From CAWEQW01 sp963811365 (GTDB lineage Bacteria; Actinomycetota; Actinomycetes; Propionibacteriales; Nocardioidaceae), in contig CAWEQW010000002.1 of the NCBI GenBank assembly GCA_963811365.1, forward strand, positions 496,001 to 560,000: a stretch of 64,000 nt of DNA, in the 5' to 3' direction. Every line of letters starts with the position of its first letter. The stretch's first letter is position 1. The position numbers and the translations under genes were made by a program. Below the pieces are notes generated by a model. The model saw only the letters and a list, made by a program, of their open reading frames with translations, ran no database searches and was not told the origin of the DNA. Positions 8,854-16,921 of the stretch are shown here, in pieces.

Positions 8854-10446
8854 GTGAGCAAGCCTGTCGTCCTCATCGCCGAAGAGCTCAGCCCCGCGAC
8901 CGTGGAGGCGCTCGGCCCGGACTTCGAGATCCGCCGGTGCAACGGTGCCGACCGCTCCGCGCTGCTGCCCGCCATCGCCGACGTGGACGCGGTCCTCGTC
9001 CGCAGCGCCACCAAGGTGGACGCCGAGGCGCTGGCCGCGGCGAGCCGCCTGAAGGTCGTCGCGCGCGCGGGCGTGGGACTCGACAACGTCGACGTGAAGG
9101 CTGCCACCCAGAACGGCGTGATGGTCGTCAACGCCCCCACCTCGAACATCGTCTCGGCCGCCGAGCTGGCGGTCGCGCTGATGCTCGCCGCGGCCCGGCA
9201 CGTCGGTCCTGCGAACGCCTCGCTGAAGAACGGCGAGTGGAAGCGGAGCAGGTACACCGGCATCGAGCTCTACGAGAAGACCGTCGGCATCGTCGGCCTC
9301 GGCCGCATCGGCGTCCTGGTGGCGCAGCGGCTCTCGGCGTTCGGCATGAAGGTGATCGCCTACGACCCCTACGTCCAGGCGGGCCGAGCCGCCCAGATGG
9401 GCGTCCGTCTCGTGAGCCTCGACGAGCTGCTCGCCGAGGCGGACTTCATGTCGGTGCACCTGCCCAAGACCGCGGAGACCCTCGGCCTGATCGGCGAGGA
9501 GGAGCTGGCGAAGGTGAAGCCGTCGCTGGTCCTGGTCAACGCCGCGCGCGGCGGGATCGTCGACGAGCACGCGCTGTACCTCGCGGTCAAGGAGGGCCGG
9601 GTCGCCGCTGCGGGTCTCGACGTGTTCGCCAGCGAGCCCTGCACCGACAGCCCGCTGTTCGAGTTCGAGAACGTGGTGGCGACGCCGCACCTCGGCGCCT
9701 CCACCGACGAGGCGCAGGAGAAGGCGGGCATCGCGGTCGCGAGGTCGGTGCGCCTGGCGCTGTCCGGTGAGCTCGTTCCGGACGCGGTCAACGTCCAGGG
9801 CGGCGTGATCGCCGAGGACGTCCGTCCGGGCATCCCGCTCACCGAGAAGCTCGGCCGGATCTTCACCGCGCTCGCCGGCGAGGTCGCCCAGCAGCTCGAC
9901 GTCGAGGTGCGCGGTGAGATCACCCAGTACGACGTCAAGGTGCTCGAGCTCGCCGCGCTCAAGGGCGTGTTCGCCGACGTGGTCGAGGAGCAGGTGTCCT
10001 ACGTCAACGCTCCGCTGCTCGCAGCAGAGCGCGGCCTCGCCGTACGCCTGGTCACCGACCCGGAGAGCCCGGACCACCGCAACCTGATCACCCTGCGCGG
10101 CACGCTGGCCGACGGGTCGCAGGTGTCGGTGTCCGGGACGCTGATCGGCATCGCCCAGCGCGAGCGGCTCGTCGAGGTGGACGGCTACGACGTCGACATC
10201 GAGCCGACGCAGCACCTCGCGTTCCTGCGCTACGTCGACCGCCCCGGCATGGTCGGCACGGTCGGCAGGATCCTGGGGGAGGCCCAGGTCAACATCGCCG
10301 GCATGCAGGTGGCTCGCGAGACCAAGGGCGGCCACGCGCTCGTCGCGCTGTCGGTCGACTCCGCGATCCCGGCGACGGTGCTCGAGGAGATCCAGGCCGC
10401 GATCGACGCGGTCGCGGTGCGCGCGGTCGACCTGAGCGACAGCTGA
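8854..10446 (+). CDS. serA: D-3-phosphoglycerate dehydrogenase
   Basis: The enzyme oxidises 3-phosphoglycerate to phosphohydroxypyruvate, the first step of serine synthesis. It has 530 residues, the long form with an intervening (ASB) domain and a C-terminal ACT domain for serine feedback. The NAD-binding motif is GLGRIGVLVAQRLSAFGMKV. Catalytic-site blocks are NAARGGIVDEHAL and HLGASTDEAQEKAG, and the ACT domain contains VDRPGMVGTVGRILGEAQVN. The start is GTG 8854, giving MSKPVVLIAEELS. An in-frame GTG at 8758, five bases after a TACAGT box, would extend the protein by 32 residues and cannot be excluded. It is convergent with the methyltransferase gene, and a hairpin lies between them. Confidence 0.96.
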   Translation: MSKPVVLIAEELSPATVEALGPDFEIRRCNGADRSALLPAIADVDAVLVRSATKVDAEALAAASRLKVVARAGVGLDNVDVKAATQNGVMVVNAPTSNIVSAAELAVALMLAAARHVGPANASLKNGEWKRSRYTGIELYEKTVGIVGLGRIGVLVAQRLSAFGMKVIAYDPYVQAGRAAQMGVRLVSLDELLAEADFMSVHLPKTAETLGLIGEEELAKVKPSLVLVNAARGGIVDEHALYLAVKEGRVAAAGLDVFASEPCTDSPLFEFENVVATPHLGASTDEAQEKAGIAVARSVRLALSGELVPDAVNVQGGVIAEDVRPGIPLTEKLGRIFTALAGEVAQQLDVEVRGEITQYDVKVLELAALKGVFADVVEEQVSYVNAPLLAAERGLAVRLVTDPESPDHRNLITLRGTLADGSQVSVSGTLIGIAQRERLVEVDGYDVDIEPTQHLAFLRYVDRPGMVGTVGRILGEAQVNIAGMQVARETKGGHALVALSVDSAIPATVLEEIQAAIDAVAVRAVDLSDS

Positions 10447-10451
10447 CCGGT

Positions 10452-10485
10452 CGCGGGGCCGCTCGCATCACCGGGTGGCCCCGCG
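10452..10485. terminator. Bidirectional hairpin between serA and the methyltransferase gene
   Basis: CGCGGGGCC (10452-10460) pairs perfectly with GGCCCCGCG (10477-10485). It lies between two convergent genes. There is no T-run, so it is a candidate intrinsic or RNA-end hairpin rather than a proven terminator. Confidence 0.5.
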
Positions 10486-10533
10486 GCTGGCTGCGGCGGT
10501 CCCGCGGGGTCGGCGCCTGGTGGCGATCGGCCC

Positions 10534-11100
10534 TCAGCGCTTGGTGGCGATCAGCACCGACGCGTCCGGGGCCACCATCACCTCGACGGTGGTGAAGCGC
10601 TCGTCGGTGAGCCACCGCTCGCGGAGCACGTCGACGCGACCGGCGAAGATCGGCGGCCAGGACGCGCACGGGGTGAAGTCGTCGAGCACCACGACGCCGG
10701 CGGGCTCGACGAGATCCACGACGATGTCCGGGCCGCTGTCCTTGGGCTCGCGGGCGTCGAGGAACAGCAGCGAGAACGGGCCCGTGTCGCGCAGCGTCGA
10801 CCAGTCGGCGGCGACGACGTCGACCTGCGGGTCGTCGTCGAAGATCGTGGCAGCCGCCTTGGCGAGACGTGGCTCGAGCTCGGCGGTGACGATCCTGCTG
10901 CCGCCGCGGATCCCGCTGCGCAGCCATGCCGTCCCCACCCCGGTCCCGGTGCCGAACTCCGCCAGCGTCCCGCTGCGGGTGGCTGCGAGCGTGGCCAGCA
11001 GCCGGCCGGTCTCGTTGCGGCAGAACGACACGTAGCCGCTCTGCCGGGACACCGCGAAGGCCCGCTCGACGATCCGGGGCAGGTCGGGAGGGGCGCTCAT
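10534..11100 (-). CDS. Class I SAM-dependent methyltransferase (O-methyltransferase-like)
   Basis: This 188-residue protein has a Rossmann-type SAM fold. Motif I is LAEFGTGTGVGTAWL (about residues 47-61), followed by VTAELEPRLAKAAATIF for the acidic ribose-binding position, then DVVAADWSTL and FLDAREPK. The layout resembles the catechol/caffeoyl-CoA O-methyltransferase group, but the usual metal ligands are not clearly present, so the substrate is unknown. The ATG is at 11100; a GACACT box and six bases precede it, fitting a weak leaderless promoter. It is divergent from the leuB leader region. Confidence 0.75.
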   Translation of the reverse strand: MSAPPDLPRIVERAFAVSRQSGYVSFCRNETGRLLATLAATRSGTLAEFGTGTGVGTAWLRSGIRGGSRIVTAELEPRLAKAAATIFDDDPQVDVVAADWSTLRDTGPFSLLFLDAREPKDSGPDIVVDLVEPAGVVVLDDFTPCASWPPIFAGRVDVLRERWLTDERFTTVEVMVAPDASVLIATKR

Positions 11101-11213
11101 GCGGCGAGTGTCGCAAAGGTCTGGTCCGCAGCGTGGCGCGCCGTCTCAGCATGCGGAAGGCCTGGGTATTGGACGAGACGTCGCGCGCCGGGCCTTGTTA
11201 CCGTGGGGTCACC

Positions 11214-11264
11214 ATGCGGAGCGTGTTCGTACTCATCGACCGCCGCGGCGGGGCCTCTTCGTAA
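11214..11264 (+). CDS. Putative branched-chain leader peptide upstream of leuB
   Basis: A 16-residue ORF, MRSVFVLIDRRGGASS, lies about 500 bases before leuB. It contains Val, Val, Leu and Ile codons within five residues, and its stop codon lies inside a perfect hairpin (11259-11304). A TACCGT -10-like box at 11199-11204 precedes it by nine bases. The arrangement resembles attenuator leader peptides of amino-acid operons. Unlike the ilvB and cimA leaders, no hairpin with a T-run was found just downstream, so the control could be translational or through another RNA structure. Its role for leuB or the small ORF at 11573 is inferred. Confidence 0.55.
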   Translation: MRSVFVLIDRRGGASS

Positions 11265-11304
11265 GGCCACCTCGTCGCGGTGTTCGGCGTGTCCGGCCTT
11301 ACGA
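11259..11304 (+). promoter_or_regulatory. Perfect RNA hairpin over the leader stop codon
   Basis: TCGTAAGGCC (11259-11268) pairs with GGCCTTACGA (11295-11304). The left arm contains the TAA of the leader peptide, so a ribosome terminating there would mask it. This suits a leader-dependent switch for the downstream leuB region. Confidence 0.55.
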
Positions 11305-11412
11305 CCCTCCGCAGCGAGCGAAGCAGCACCGCACATCTGCTCTTCGAGATCTCCTTCGGTGACGCGCGACCCGCGTCCCGGTGCGACGTCCCACCTGCTG
11401 GCCGCGGAGGCC

Positions 11413-11525
11413 GGACGGTCCTCGCGGCCGCCCCGATCACCGACCACGATCGTCGCGGACACCCCGCCTGATCTGCCCAGTCCTTTGCAGACGGTCCGAT
11501 GCGGACCGTCCTGTCGGGACGGTCC
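11413..11525. promoter_or_regulatory. Cluster of GGACSGTCC sites with a 9-bp inverted repeat
   Basis: GGACGGTCC occurs at 11413-11421 and 11517-11525, and GGACCGTCC at 11503-11511. A perfect inverted repeat, GACGGTCCG with CGGACCGTC, spans 11490-11510. The cluster precedes the small ORF at 11573 and leuB. It may be an operator array or alternative RNA stems of the leader. Confidence 0.4.
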
Positions 11526-11572
11526 CGTCAGCACCGACGTACCAGAGACTTTCGACCGAGTGGAGCACACAG

Positions 11573-11704
11573 ATGTACCAGATGTACCCGGAGTGGGGTC
11601 CGGCCCAGCACCGCGAGAGCTACGAGCGCGAGGACGCGCAGGCATCGGTCCAGAGGGGACTCGACCTGCGAGACAACGGCGGTCAGCGCCCGGACGACAA
11701 CTAG
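11573..11704 (+). CDS. Small hypothetical protein upstream of leuB
   Basis: This is a 43-residue ORF beginning MYQMYPEWGPAQHRESY. It has a plausible ribosome site, TGGAG nine bases before ATG 11573. The protein is acidic and hydrophilic with no membrane segment or signal peptide. Its stop codon TAG (11702-11704) is also the first part of the TAGAGT -10 box of leuB, so the two genes are adjacent but probably separately initiated. I do not recognise a family. Support is the ribosome site, the placement and amino-acid-like composition; a translated leader role for leuB is an alternative. Confidence 0.5.
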   Translation: MYQMYPEWGPAQHRESYEREDAQASVQRGLDLRDNGGQRPDDN

Positions 11705-11707
11705 AGT
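11702..11707 (+). promoter_or_regulatory. -10 box of leuB leaderless promoter (TAGAGT)
   Basis: TAGAGT plus six bases precede the GTG at 11714. The box overlaps the stop codon of the small upstream ORF. It offers leuB an internal, leader-independent promoter. Confidence 0.55.
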
Positions 11708-11713
11708 CCCCGG

Positions 11714-12817
11714 GTGACGAACCCAGATACGACGACCGCACAGCACCCGACCGCCGGGACCGGGGCGAGGACCATCCGGCTCGCCGTGGTCCCCGGAGAC
11801 GGGATCGGCCCGGAGGTGACCGCCGAGGCGCTCAAGGTACTCGAGGCGGCCGCCCCACCGGCGGTGAAGTTCGAGTCCACGCGCTACGACCTCGGCGCCG
11901 AGCGGTACCTGGCCACGGGCGAGGTGCTCCCCGACGCCGTGCTCGGCGAGATCAAGGAGCACGACGCGATCCTGCTCGGTGCGGTGGGCGGCAGGCCTGG
12001 CGACCCGAACCTGCCACCGGGGCTCCTCGAGCGGGGCCTGCTGCTGCGGCTGCGCTTCGAGCTCGACCACTACGTGAACCTGCGGCCGTCGCGGATCTAC
12101 CCGGGCGCGAGGTCGCCGCTCGCCGACCCCGGCGAGGTGGACTTCGTGGTGGTCCGCGAGGGCACCGAGGGGCCGTACGTCGGCAACGGAGGCGCGCTGC
12201 GCGTCGGCACCCCTGCCGAGATCGCCACCGAGGTCAGCGTGAACACGGCCTACGGCGTGGAGCGGGTGGTGCGCGACGCGTTCGCCCGAGCGATGCGCCG
12301 ACCGCGCCGCAAGCTGACCCTGGTGCACAAGACCAACGTGCTCGTGCATGCGGGGGCCGTGTGGTCGCGCATCGCAGCCGAGGTGGGCCGGGAGTTCCCG
12401 GAGGTCTCGGTCGACTACCTGCACGTCGACGCGGCGACCATCTTCCTGGCCACGGACCCGGCGCGCTTCGACGTGATCGTCACCGACAACCTGTTCGGCG
12501 ACATCCTCACCGACCTCGCGGCGGCGGTGACCGGCGGGATCGGGCTGGCGGCGAGCGGCAACGTCAACCCCGACCGTACGGCGCCGAGCATGTTCGAGCC
12601 CGTGCACGGGTCGGCGCCCGACATCGCCGGTCAGCAGAAGGCCGACCCGACGGCGGCGGTCCTGTCCGTGGCGCTGATGCTCGACCACCTCGGGCTCGAG
12701 GACGCCGGGCGCGCGGTCGAGGCCGCGGTCGTCGACGACCTCGCCGCACGTGCGCCGGGGGCAGCCCGGCGTACCGCCGAGGTGGGCGACGCGATCGCCG
12801 CGCGAGTAGCCGGCTGA
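11714..12817 (+). CDS. leuB: 3-Isopropylmalate dehydrogenase
   Basis: The enzyme oxidatively decarboxylates 3-isopropylmalate to 2-ketoisocaproate in leucine synthesis. It has 367 residues. Family blocks are VVPGDGIGPEVTAEALKVL, the substrate region LLLRLRFELDHYVNLRPSR, VVREGTEGPYVGNGG, LVHKTNVLVHAG, TDNLFGDILTDLAAAVTGG with the metal-binding aspartates, and PVHGSAPDIAGQQKADPTA for the adenine loop. The GTG at 11714 follows a TAGAGT box by six bases. Upstream is the leader peptide region at 11214, downstream the hairpin repeat copy 2 and ilvE. Confidence 0.97.
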   Translation: MTNPDTTTAQHPTAGTGARTIRLAVVPGDGIGPEVTAEALKVLEAAAPPAVKFESTRYDLGAERYLATGEVLPDAVLGEIKEHDAILLGAVGGRPGDPNLPPGLLERGLLLRLRFELDHYVNLRPSRIYPGARSPLADPGEVDFVVVREGTEGPYVGNGGALRVGTPAEIATEVSVNTAYGVERVVRDAFARAMRRPRRKLTLVHKTNVLVHAGAVWSRIAAEVGREFPEVSVDYLHVDAATIFLATDPARFDVIVTDNLFGDILTDLAAAVTGGIGLAASGNVNPDRTAPSMFEPVHGSAPDIAGQQKADPTAAVLSVALMLDHLGLEDAGRAVEAAVVDDLAARAPGAARRTAEVGDAIAARVAG

Positions 12818-12836
12818 CTTCGCCCGGCGCGCGGCG

Positions 12837-12930
12837 GGAGGTTCACCATGGGATGCAGGTGAACCGGTACTTCCCACGATGAACGGCTCGTGGGGAGTGC
12901 AGGTTCGTCGACATCCCATGGTGAACCTCC
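12837..12930. repeat. Dispersed hairpin repeat, copy 2 (after leuB)
   Basis: A 94-bp palindromic element: GGAGGTTCACCATGGGATG (12837-12855) is the exact inverse of 12912-12930. Inside, TTCCCACGA and TCGTGGGGAG form a second stem closed by GAACC/GGTTC. It shares its left flank and inner core with the copy after ilvC. It is followed by four and a half GCCCA repeats (12931-12953). Confidence 0.85.
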
Positions 12931-13034
12931 GCCCAGCCCAGCCCAGCCCAGCCACACCCCGCCCGACACGGCCCAGCCGGCGGGCAGCCCGCATCCCGTA
13001 GAGCGCGCAGTGAAGGACCGGTACCGTGCAGCAC

Positions 13035-14138
13035 ATGGACAGCCCTCTCGCCCTCGACGTCGTCGCCTCCGGCCACCCGGTCGCCGACGACCGGCTCGCC
13101 GAGATCCTCGCGGCCCCCGGGTTCGGGCAGCACTTCACCGACCACATGTTCGTCGCGGAGTGGACCCCCGAGCACGGCTGGCACGATGCACGGGTCACCC
13201 CCTACGCGCCGCTCTCGCTGGACCCGGCCACCGCGGTGCTGCACTACGCCCAGGAGATCTTCGAGGGACTGAAGGCCTACCGGCACCCCGACGGCTCGAT
13301 CTGGACGTTCCGGCCGGAGGAGAACGCGGCCCGGATGGTGCGCTCCTCGCGGCGGCTGGCGCTGCCGGAGCTTCCCGTCGAGCACTTCGTCGCCTCCGTG
13401 GACGCGCTGGTGCGCACCGACCAGCGGTGGGTCCCCGAGCCCGAGGGCGAGAAGAGCCTCTACGTCCGGCCGTTCATGTTCGCCTCCGAGACGTTCCTCG
13501 GCGTCCGACCGTCCCGGCACGTCACGTACATGGTGATCGCCTCGCCGGCCGGCGCGTACTTCGCCCGGGGGGTGAAGCCGGTCTCGATCTGGCTGAGCGA
13601 GGAGTACTCCCGCGCCGGCGTCGGCGGCACGGGTGCGGCCAAGACCGGCGGGAACTACGCGAGCTCGCTCGTCGCCCAGCAGGAGGCGATCGAGGAGGGC
13701 TGCGACCAGGTCGCCTTCCTCGACACCGTCGACCGGACGTGGGTCGAGGAGCTCGGCGGGATGAACCTGTACTTCGTGCACGACGACGGGAGCGTGGTCA
13801 CCCCGGAGCTGTCCGGCACGATCCTGGAGGGCATCACCCGCTCGTCGATCATGGAGCTCTGCGGCAAGCTCGGCCACCGGGTCGAGGAGCGCCGGTTCTC
13901 CATCGACGAGTGGCGTGAAGGCGTGGAGTCCGGGCGGATCACCGAGGTGTTCGCGTGCGGCACCGCGGCGGTGGTCACCCCGGTCGGCCTGCTCAAGTGG
14001 CGGGGCGGCTCGGTCAACAGCGGTGGGCCGACCGGCGAGGACACCGGCCCTGTGACCCTCAAGATCCGCCAGGCGCTCGTGGACGTCCAGTACGGCCGGG
14101 CCGAGGACACCTTCGGCTGGATGCACCGGGTCGTCTGA
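13035..14138 (+). CDS. ilvE: Branched-chain amino acid aminotransferase
   Basis: This PLP fold-type IV transaminase makes leucine, isoleucine and valine from their keto acids with glutamate. It has 367 residues. Blocks include ALHYAQEIFEGLKAYR in the form AVLHYAQEIFEGLKAY, KSLYVRPFMFASETFLGV, the PLP lysine in GGTGAAKTGGNYASS, EELGGMNLYFV, and the C-terminal FACGTAAVVTPVG. I prefer ATG 13035 because TACCGT ends seven bases before it; an in-frame GTG at 13026 would add three residues. It follows leuB and the palindromic repeat. The kinase gene downstream has its own promoter. Confidence 0.96.
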   Translation: MDSPLALDVVASGHPVADDRLAEILAAPGFGQHFTDHMFVAEWTPEHGWHDARVTPYAPLSLDPATAVLHYAQEIFEGLKAYRHPDGSIWTFRPEENAARMVRSSRRLALPELPVEHFVASVDALVRTDQRWVPEPEGEKSLYVRPFMFASETFLGVRPSRHVTYMVIASPAGAYFARGVKPVSIWLSEEYSRAGVGGTGAAKTGGNYASSLVAQQEAIEEGCDQVAFLDTVDRTWVEELGGMNLYFVHDDGSVVTPELSGTILEGITRSSIMELCGKLGHRVEERRFSIDEWREGVESGRITEVFACGTAAVVTPVGLLKWRGGSVNSGGPTGEDTGPVTLKIRQALVDVQYGRAEDTFGWMHRVV

Positions 14139-14191
14139 GCCACGTCCCCGCCGGACATGCGCCGCGGCACGGACCGCGCCGACCGGTCGGC

Positions 14192-14197
14192 TACCGT
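14192..14197 (+). promoter_or_regulatory. -10 box of the kinase leaderless promoter (TACCGT)
   Basis: TACCGT, six bases, then GTG 14204. No ribosome site is visible. Confidence 0.5.
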
Positions 14198-14203
14198 GGT
14201 GCG

Positions 14204-16036
14204 GTGGTGTTCCAGGGGCAGCAGCCGCCGCGTGCGTCGGCGGGAGACGCGCCGTACGTCGGTCCCTACCGGCTGCTCACCCGGATCGGCGAGGGCGGCA
14301 TGGGCGTCGTGCACCTCGCCCAGGGCCCGGACGGCCGACGCGTCGCACTCAAGGTGCTCCGTCCGCACGTCGTCGGCGACGACGAGGCGCGGGAGCGGCT
14401 CGCCCGCGAGGTCGCGTCGCTGCGCCGGGTGCACAGCCCACGGGTCGCCGAGGTCATCGACGCCGACCCCTGGGGGCCGCAGCCGTACGTCGCCACCCGC
14501 TACGTCCCCGGGCTCTCCCTGCACCAGCACGTCCGGCAGGAGGGACCGGTCGCGGGCGCCGAGCTCGCCTGGTTCGGGGCCTGCCTGGCCGAGGCGGTCG
14601 TCGCGGTGCACGCGGTCGGCGTGCTGCACCGCGACATCAAGCCCTCGAACGTGCTGCTCGAGGGACGCACCCCGGTGCTCATCGACTTCGGGCTGGCCCG
14701 GCTCGCGGAGGACCCGCGGCTGACCGCCTCCGGCTGGCTGCTCGGCACCCCGGGCTACCTCGCCCCGGAGATCCTGTACGGCGAGGACGCCACGACCGCC
14801 TCGGACGTGCACTCGTGGGCGGCGACCGTCGCGTTCGCCTCCACCGCCCGCCCGCCGTTCGGCACCGGGCCGGCGATGGCGATCATGGACCGGGTCCGCC
14901 GCGGCGAGCACGACCTGTCCGGGGTGCCCGAGCCGATGCGCGGGCTGGTCGCGGCCTGTCTGGCGACCGAGCCCGAGGACCGCCCGGAGATGGCAGCCGT
15001 GCTCGCGTCGCTGCGGGCCGGGCTGCACCAGCTCGGGTCGGGCGCCGCGGCGCGGCCACCCGTCGACCAGCCGACGATGCCGTACGCGCTGTTTGCCGGC
15101 CCGGACGGCGACAGGGACCCGACCGACCGGCTGGCCGCCGGGGCCGAGCCGGCGTCCACGTCGGCCGACGCGCCGACGGAAGTGATCCCGGGGCCGGCCG
15201 CGGCCGCGCCGACGTCGACCTCCGGCCGGCCGACCTCCAGTCAGCCGACCTCCGGCCGGCCGGCCTCGCTGCCGACCGCGCCGACCCGGACCCTGCCGGC
15301 CTCGGAGCAGCGGCCGGTGCTGACGCCCGCACGCGAGCCGTACCGCAGGCCGCCGGACCCGAGACCGGTCCACCCGACGCCGCCGGTGCCGGCCGGAGCC
15401 GGCTTCCCCGCCGCCTGGCGGCCGCCGGGCGGAACGGCGCGGCTGCAGCGCGGGGCGGCCCTGTTCGGGCTCGCCGCGCTCGTCAGCCTCGGCTTCGCGC
15501 GAGCTCCCTACGTCTGCGTGCTGCTCCTCGCCCTGGCGACCCTGGCGGTGCGCACCTTCTCGTGGACCAGCGACTCGGTCCGGGTCCGGCGCTACCGGCG
15601 CGGTTCCGCCCGCTGGTACGACGGCGCGGTGGCCGTGCTCAGCTCGCCCTGGTACCTGCTCGTCGCCACCGGAGGCACGGTCGTGCTGCTCGTCTGGGGG
15701 GTCGGCGTGGCGCTGGTCGTCGGGCTGGCGTACCTGCTGTTCGGCCTCCCGCTGGTTCCCGGGCTCCTGGTGATGGGGGCAGCCCTCGCCCTCGCGACCT
15801 GGTGGGGCCCCGGCGCCCGGCGTGTCCGGCTGCCGGCGCGGCGGGCCCTGCTGATGCTGGGCACCGGGGGCTACGCGGGCTGGGTGGCCGTCGCTGTGCT
15901 CGCCGTCGCGGCCGCCCTCTGCGCCTGGTTCCTGACCGATGCCGGGGTCACCTGGACGCCGCGGCCGGGAGCGCCCTGGCGGTCCGGGACGATGCTCGGC
16001 GACGTCCTGCACTGGCTCTCGACGGACCGGCCCTGA
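14204..16036 (+). CDS. Membrane-associated Ser/Thr protein kinase
   Basis: This 610-residue protein has a Hanks-type kinase domain at about residues 25-275. Glycine loop IGEGGMGVVHLA, VALKVL lysine, catalytic HRDIKPSNVLL, DFGLARLAED and the APE motif in GYLAPEILYG are all present, so it should be active. A proline- and threonine-rich linker (about 290-405) follows. The last 200 residues hold several hydrophobic helices, for example GLAALVSLGFA, LLVATGGTVVLLVWGVGVAL and AVAVLAVAAALCAWFL. PASTA or other sensor repeats are absent, so the ligand is unknown; the membrane segments probably anchor it. The start is GTG 14204 after a TACCGT box. The stop lies inside a 14-bp tandem repeat shared with the convergent patatin gene. 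Confidence 0.92.
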   Translation: MVFQGQQPPRASAGDAPYVGPYRLLTRIGEGGMGVVHLAQGPDGRRVALKVLRPHVVGDDEARERLAREVASLRRVHSPRVAEVIDADPWGPQPYVATRYVPGLSLHQHVRQEGPVAGAELAWFGACLAEAVVAVHAVGVLHRDIKPSNVLLEGRTPVLIDFGLARLAEDPRLTASGWLLGTPGYLAPEILYGEDATTASDVHSWAATVAFASTARPPFGTGPAMAIMDRVRRGEHDLSGVPEPMRGLVAACLATEPEDRPEMAAVLASLRAGLHQLGSGAAARPPVDQPTMPYALFAGPDGDRDPTDRLAAGAEPASTSADAPTEVIPGPAAAAPTSTSGRPTSSQPTSGRPASLPTAPTRTLPASEQRPVLTPAREPYRRPPDPRPVHPTPPVPAGAGFPAAWRPPGGTARLQRGAALFGLAALVSLGFARAPYVCVLLLALATLAVRTFSWTSDSVRVRRYRRGSARWYDGAVAVLSSPWYLLVATGGTVVLLVWGVGVALVVGLAYLLFGLPLVPGLLVMGAALALATWWGPGARRVRLPARRALLMLGTGGYAGWVAVAVLAVAAALCAWFLTDAGVTWTPRPGAPWRSGTMLGDVLHWLSTDRP

Positions 16037-16090
16037 CGGACCGGCCCTGACAGACCGGCCCTGACAGACCGGCCCTGACGGACCGGCTCA
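16021..16090. repeat. Five tandem 14-bp units across two convergent gene ends
   Basis: Units GACGGACCGGCCCT (16021, 16035), GACAGACCGGCCCT (16049, 16063) and a diverged GACGGACCGGCTCA (16077-16090) run without a break. They cover the last codons and stop of the kinase gene and the stop codon of the patatin gene, so slippage here would change both C-termini. Confidence 0.9.
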
Positions 16091-16921
16091 GCCGCCGTGC
16101 CACACCCGGGCGGCCTCCCCGGCCATCGCGGCGGCCTGCTCCAGCCCGGCGCGTGCAGCCTCGGGCCGCCGCGCGGGGTCGAGCAGGTTGCGGCCGAACG
16201 CCCGCAGTGCGGCGCGGTCCGGCCAGGTCGTGAAGGTGCGCGAGGCACCGGTGCGGCTCAGCTGCGCGGGGATCCGGTTCGCCCGGCTCGCCGACCGGGT
16301 CAGGGGCGCGACCACGACGACCGTGTCGGCGCCGGCGGCGAGGTCGGCGTTCGTGGCCGAGCGGACCCCGCCGTCGACGTACCGATGACCGTCGATCGGC
16401 ACCGGTGGCCAGACCAGCGGCACCGCGCAGCTGGCAGCGACGGCCTCGACCAGGTCGACCCCGGTGGTGCGGTCGAAGACCACGAGCTCCCCGGTGTCGG
16501 CGTCCACCGCGGTGACCCGCAGGTCGCGGTCGGGCCAGCGCTCCAGCGGGAGCCGGCTGCGGATCACCGCCACCCGAGCCTCCGGCGGCTCGGTCCGCGC
16601 GGCGAGCGCGGCCCGCCCGAGGCGGCGGCGCTTGGCGGCGTCCTCGCCTGGCCAGGCGTAGGCGGCCACCCATCGGGCGGCGGTCCACGGTCCGAACCGG
16701 GCTGCGACCTCGCCTCGGGGGTCCTCCAGCTGCGCGGCGTACAGGTCGTCGAGGTCCCGGCCGCTCGTGAGCTGGGCGGCCACGACCGACCCGGCCGACG
16801 TACCGACGAGCACCTCGGCGTCCGAAAGGTCCACTCCGGAGTCGCGGAGCCCCTTGAGGATGCCGAGCTCCCAGGCGATCCCGGTGATGCCGCCGCCGCC
16901 CAGCACGAGTGCACGAGTCAT
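16088..16921 (-). CDS. Patatin-like phospholipase family protein
   Basis: This 277-residue predicted serine acyl hydrolase has the oxyanion loop LVLGGGGITGIAWELG at the N-terminus, the nucleophile elbow GTSAGS (about residues 43-48) and the dyad aspartate motif in YVDGGVRSATNADLA. No signal peptide is seen, so it is probably cytosolic or peripheral. The substrate is unknown; family members release fatty acids from phospholipids or acylglycerols. The ATG at 16921 is preceded by TACAAC and six bases. It is divergent from the cimA leader and convergent with the kinase. Confidence 0.9.
   Translation of the reverse strand: MTRALVLGGGGITGIAWELGILKGLRDSGVDLSDAEVLVGTSAGSVVAAQLTSGRDLDDLYAAQLEDPRGEVAARFGPWTAARWVAAYAWPGEDAAKRRRLGRAALAARTEPPEARVAVIRSRLPLERWPDRDLRVTAVDADTGELVVFDRTTGVDLVEAVAASCAVPLVWPPVPIDGHRYVDGGVRSATNADLAAGADTVVVVAPLTRSASRANRIPAQLSRTGASRTFTTWPDRAALRAFGRNLLDPARRPEAARAGLEQAAAMAGEAARVWHGG

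Noticed and set aside
8842..10335. Minus-strand open frame opposite serA
   Set aside because: The serA protein is unmistakable on the plus strand; the opposite frame is a codon-bias shadow.
13655..16012. 785-codon minus-strand open frame opposite ilvE and the kinase
   Set aside because: The kinase and aminotransferase have complete motif sets on the plus strand; the antisense frame has low-complexity composition.
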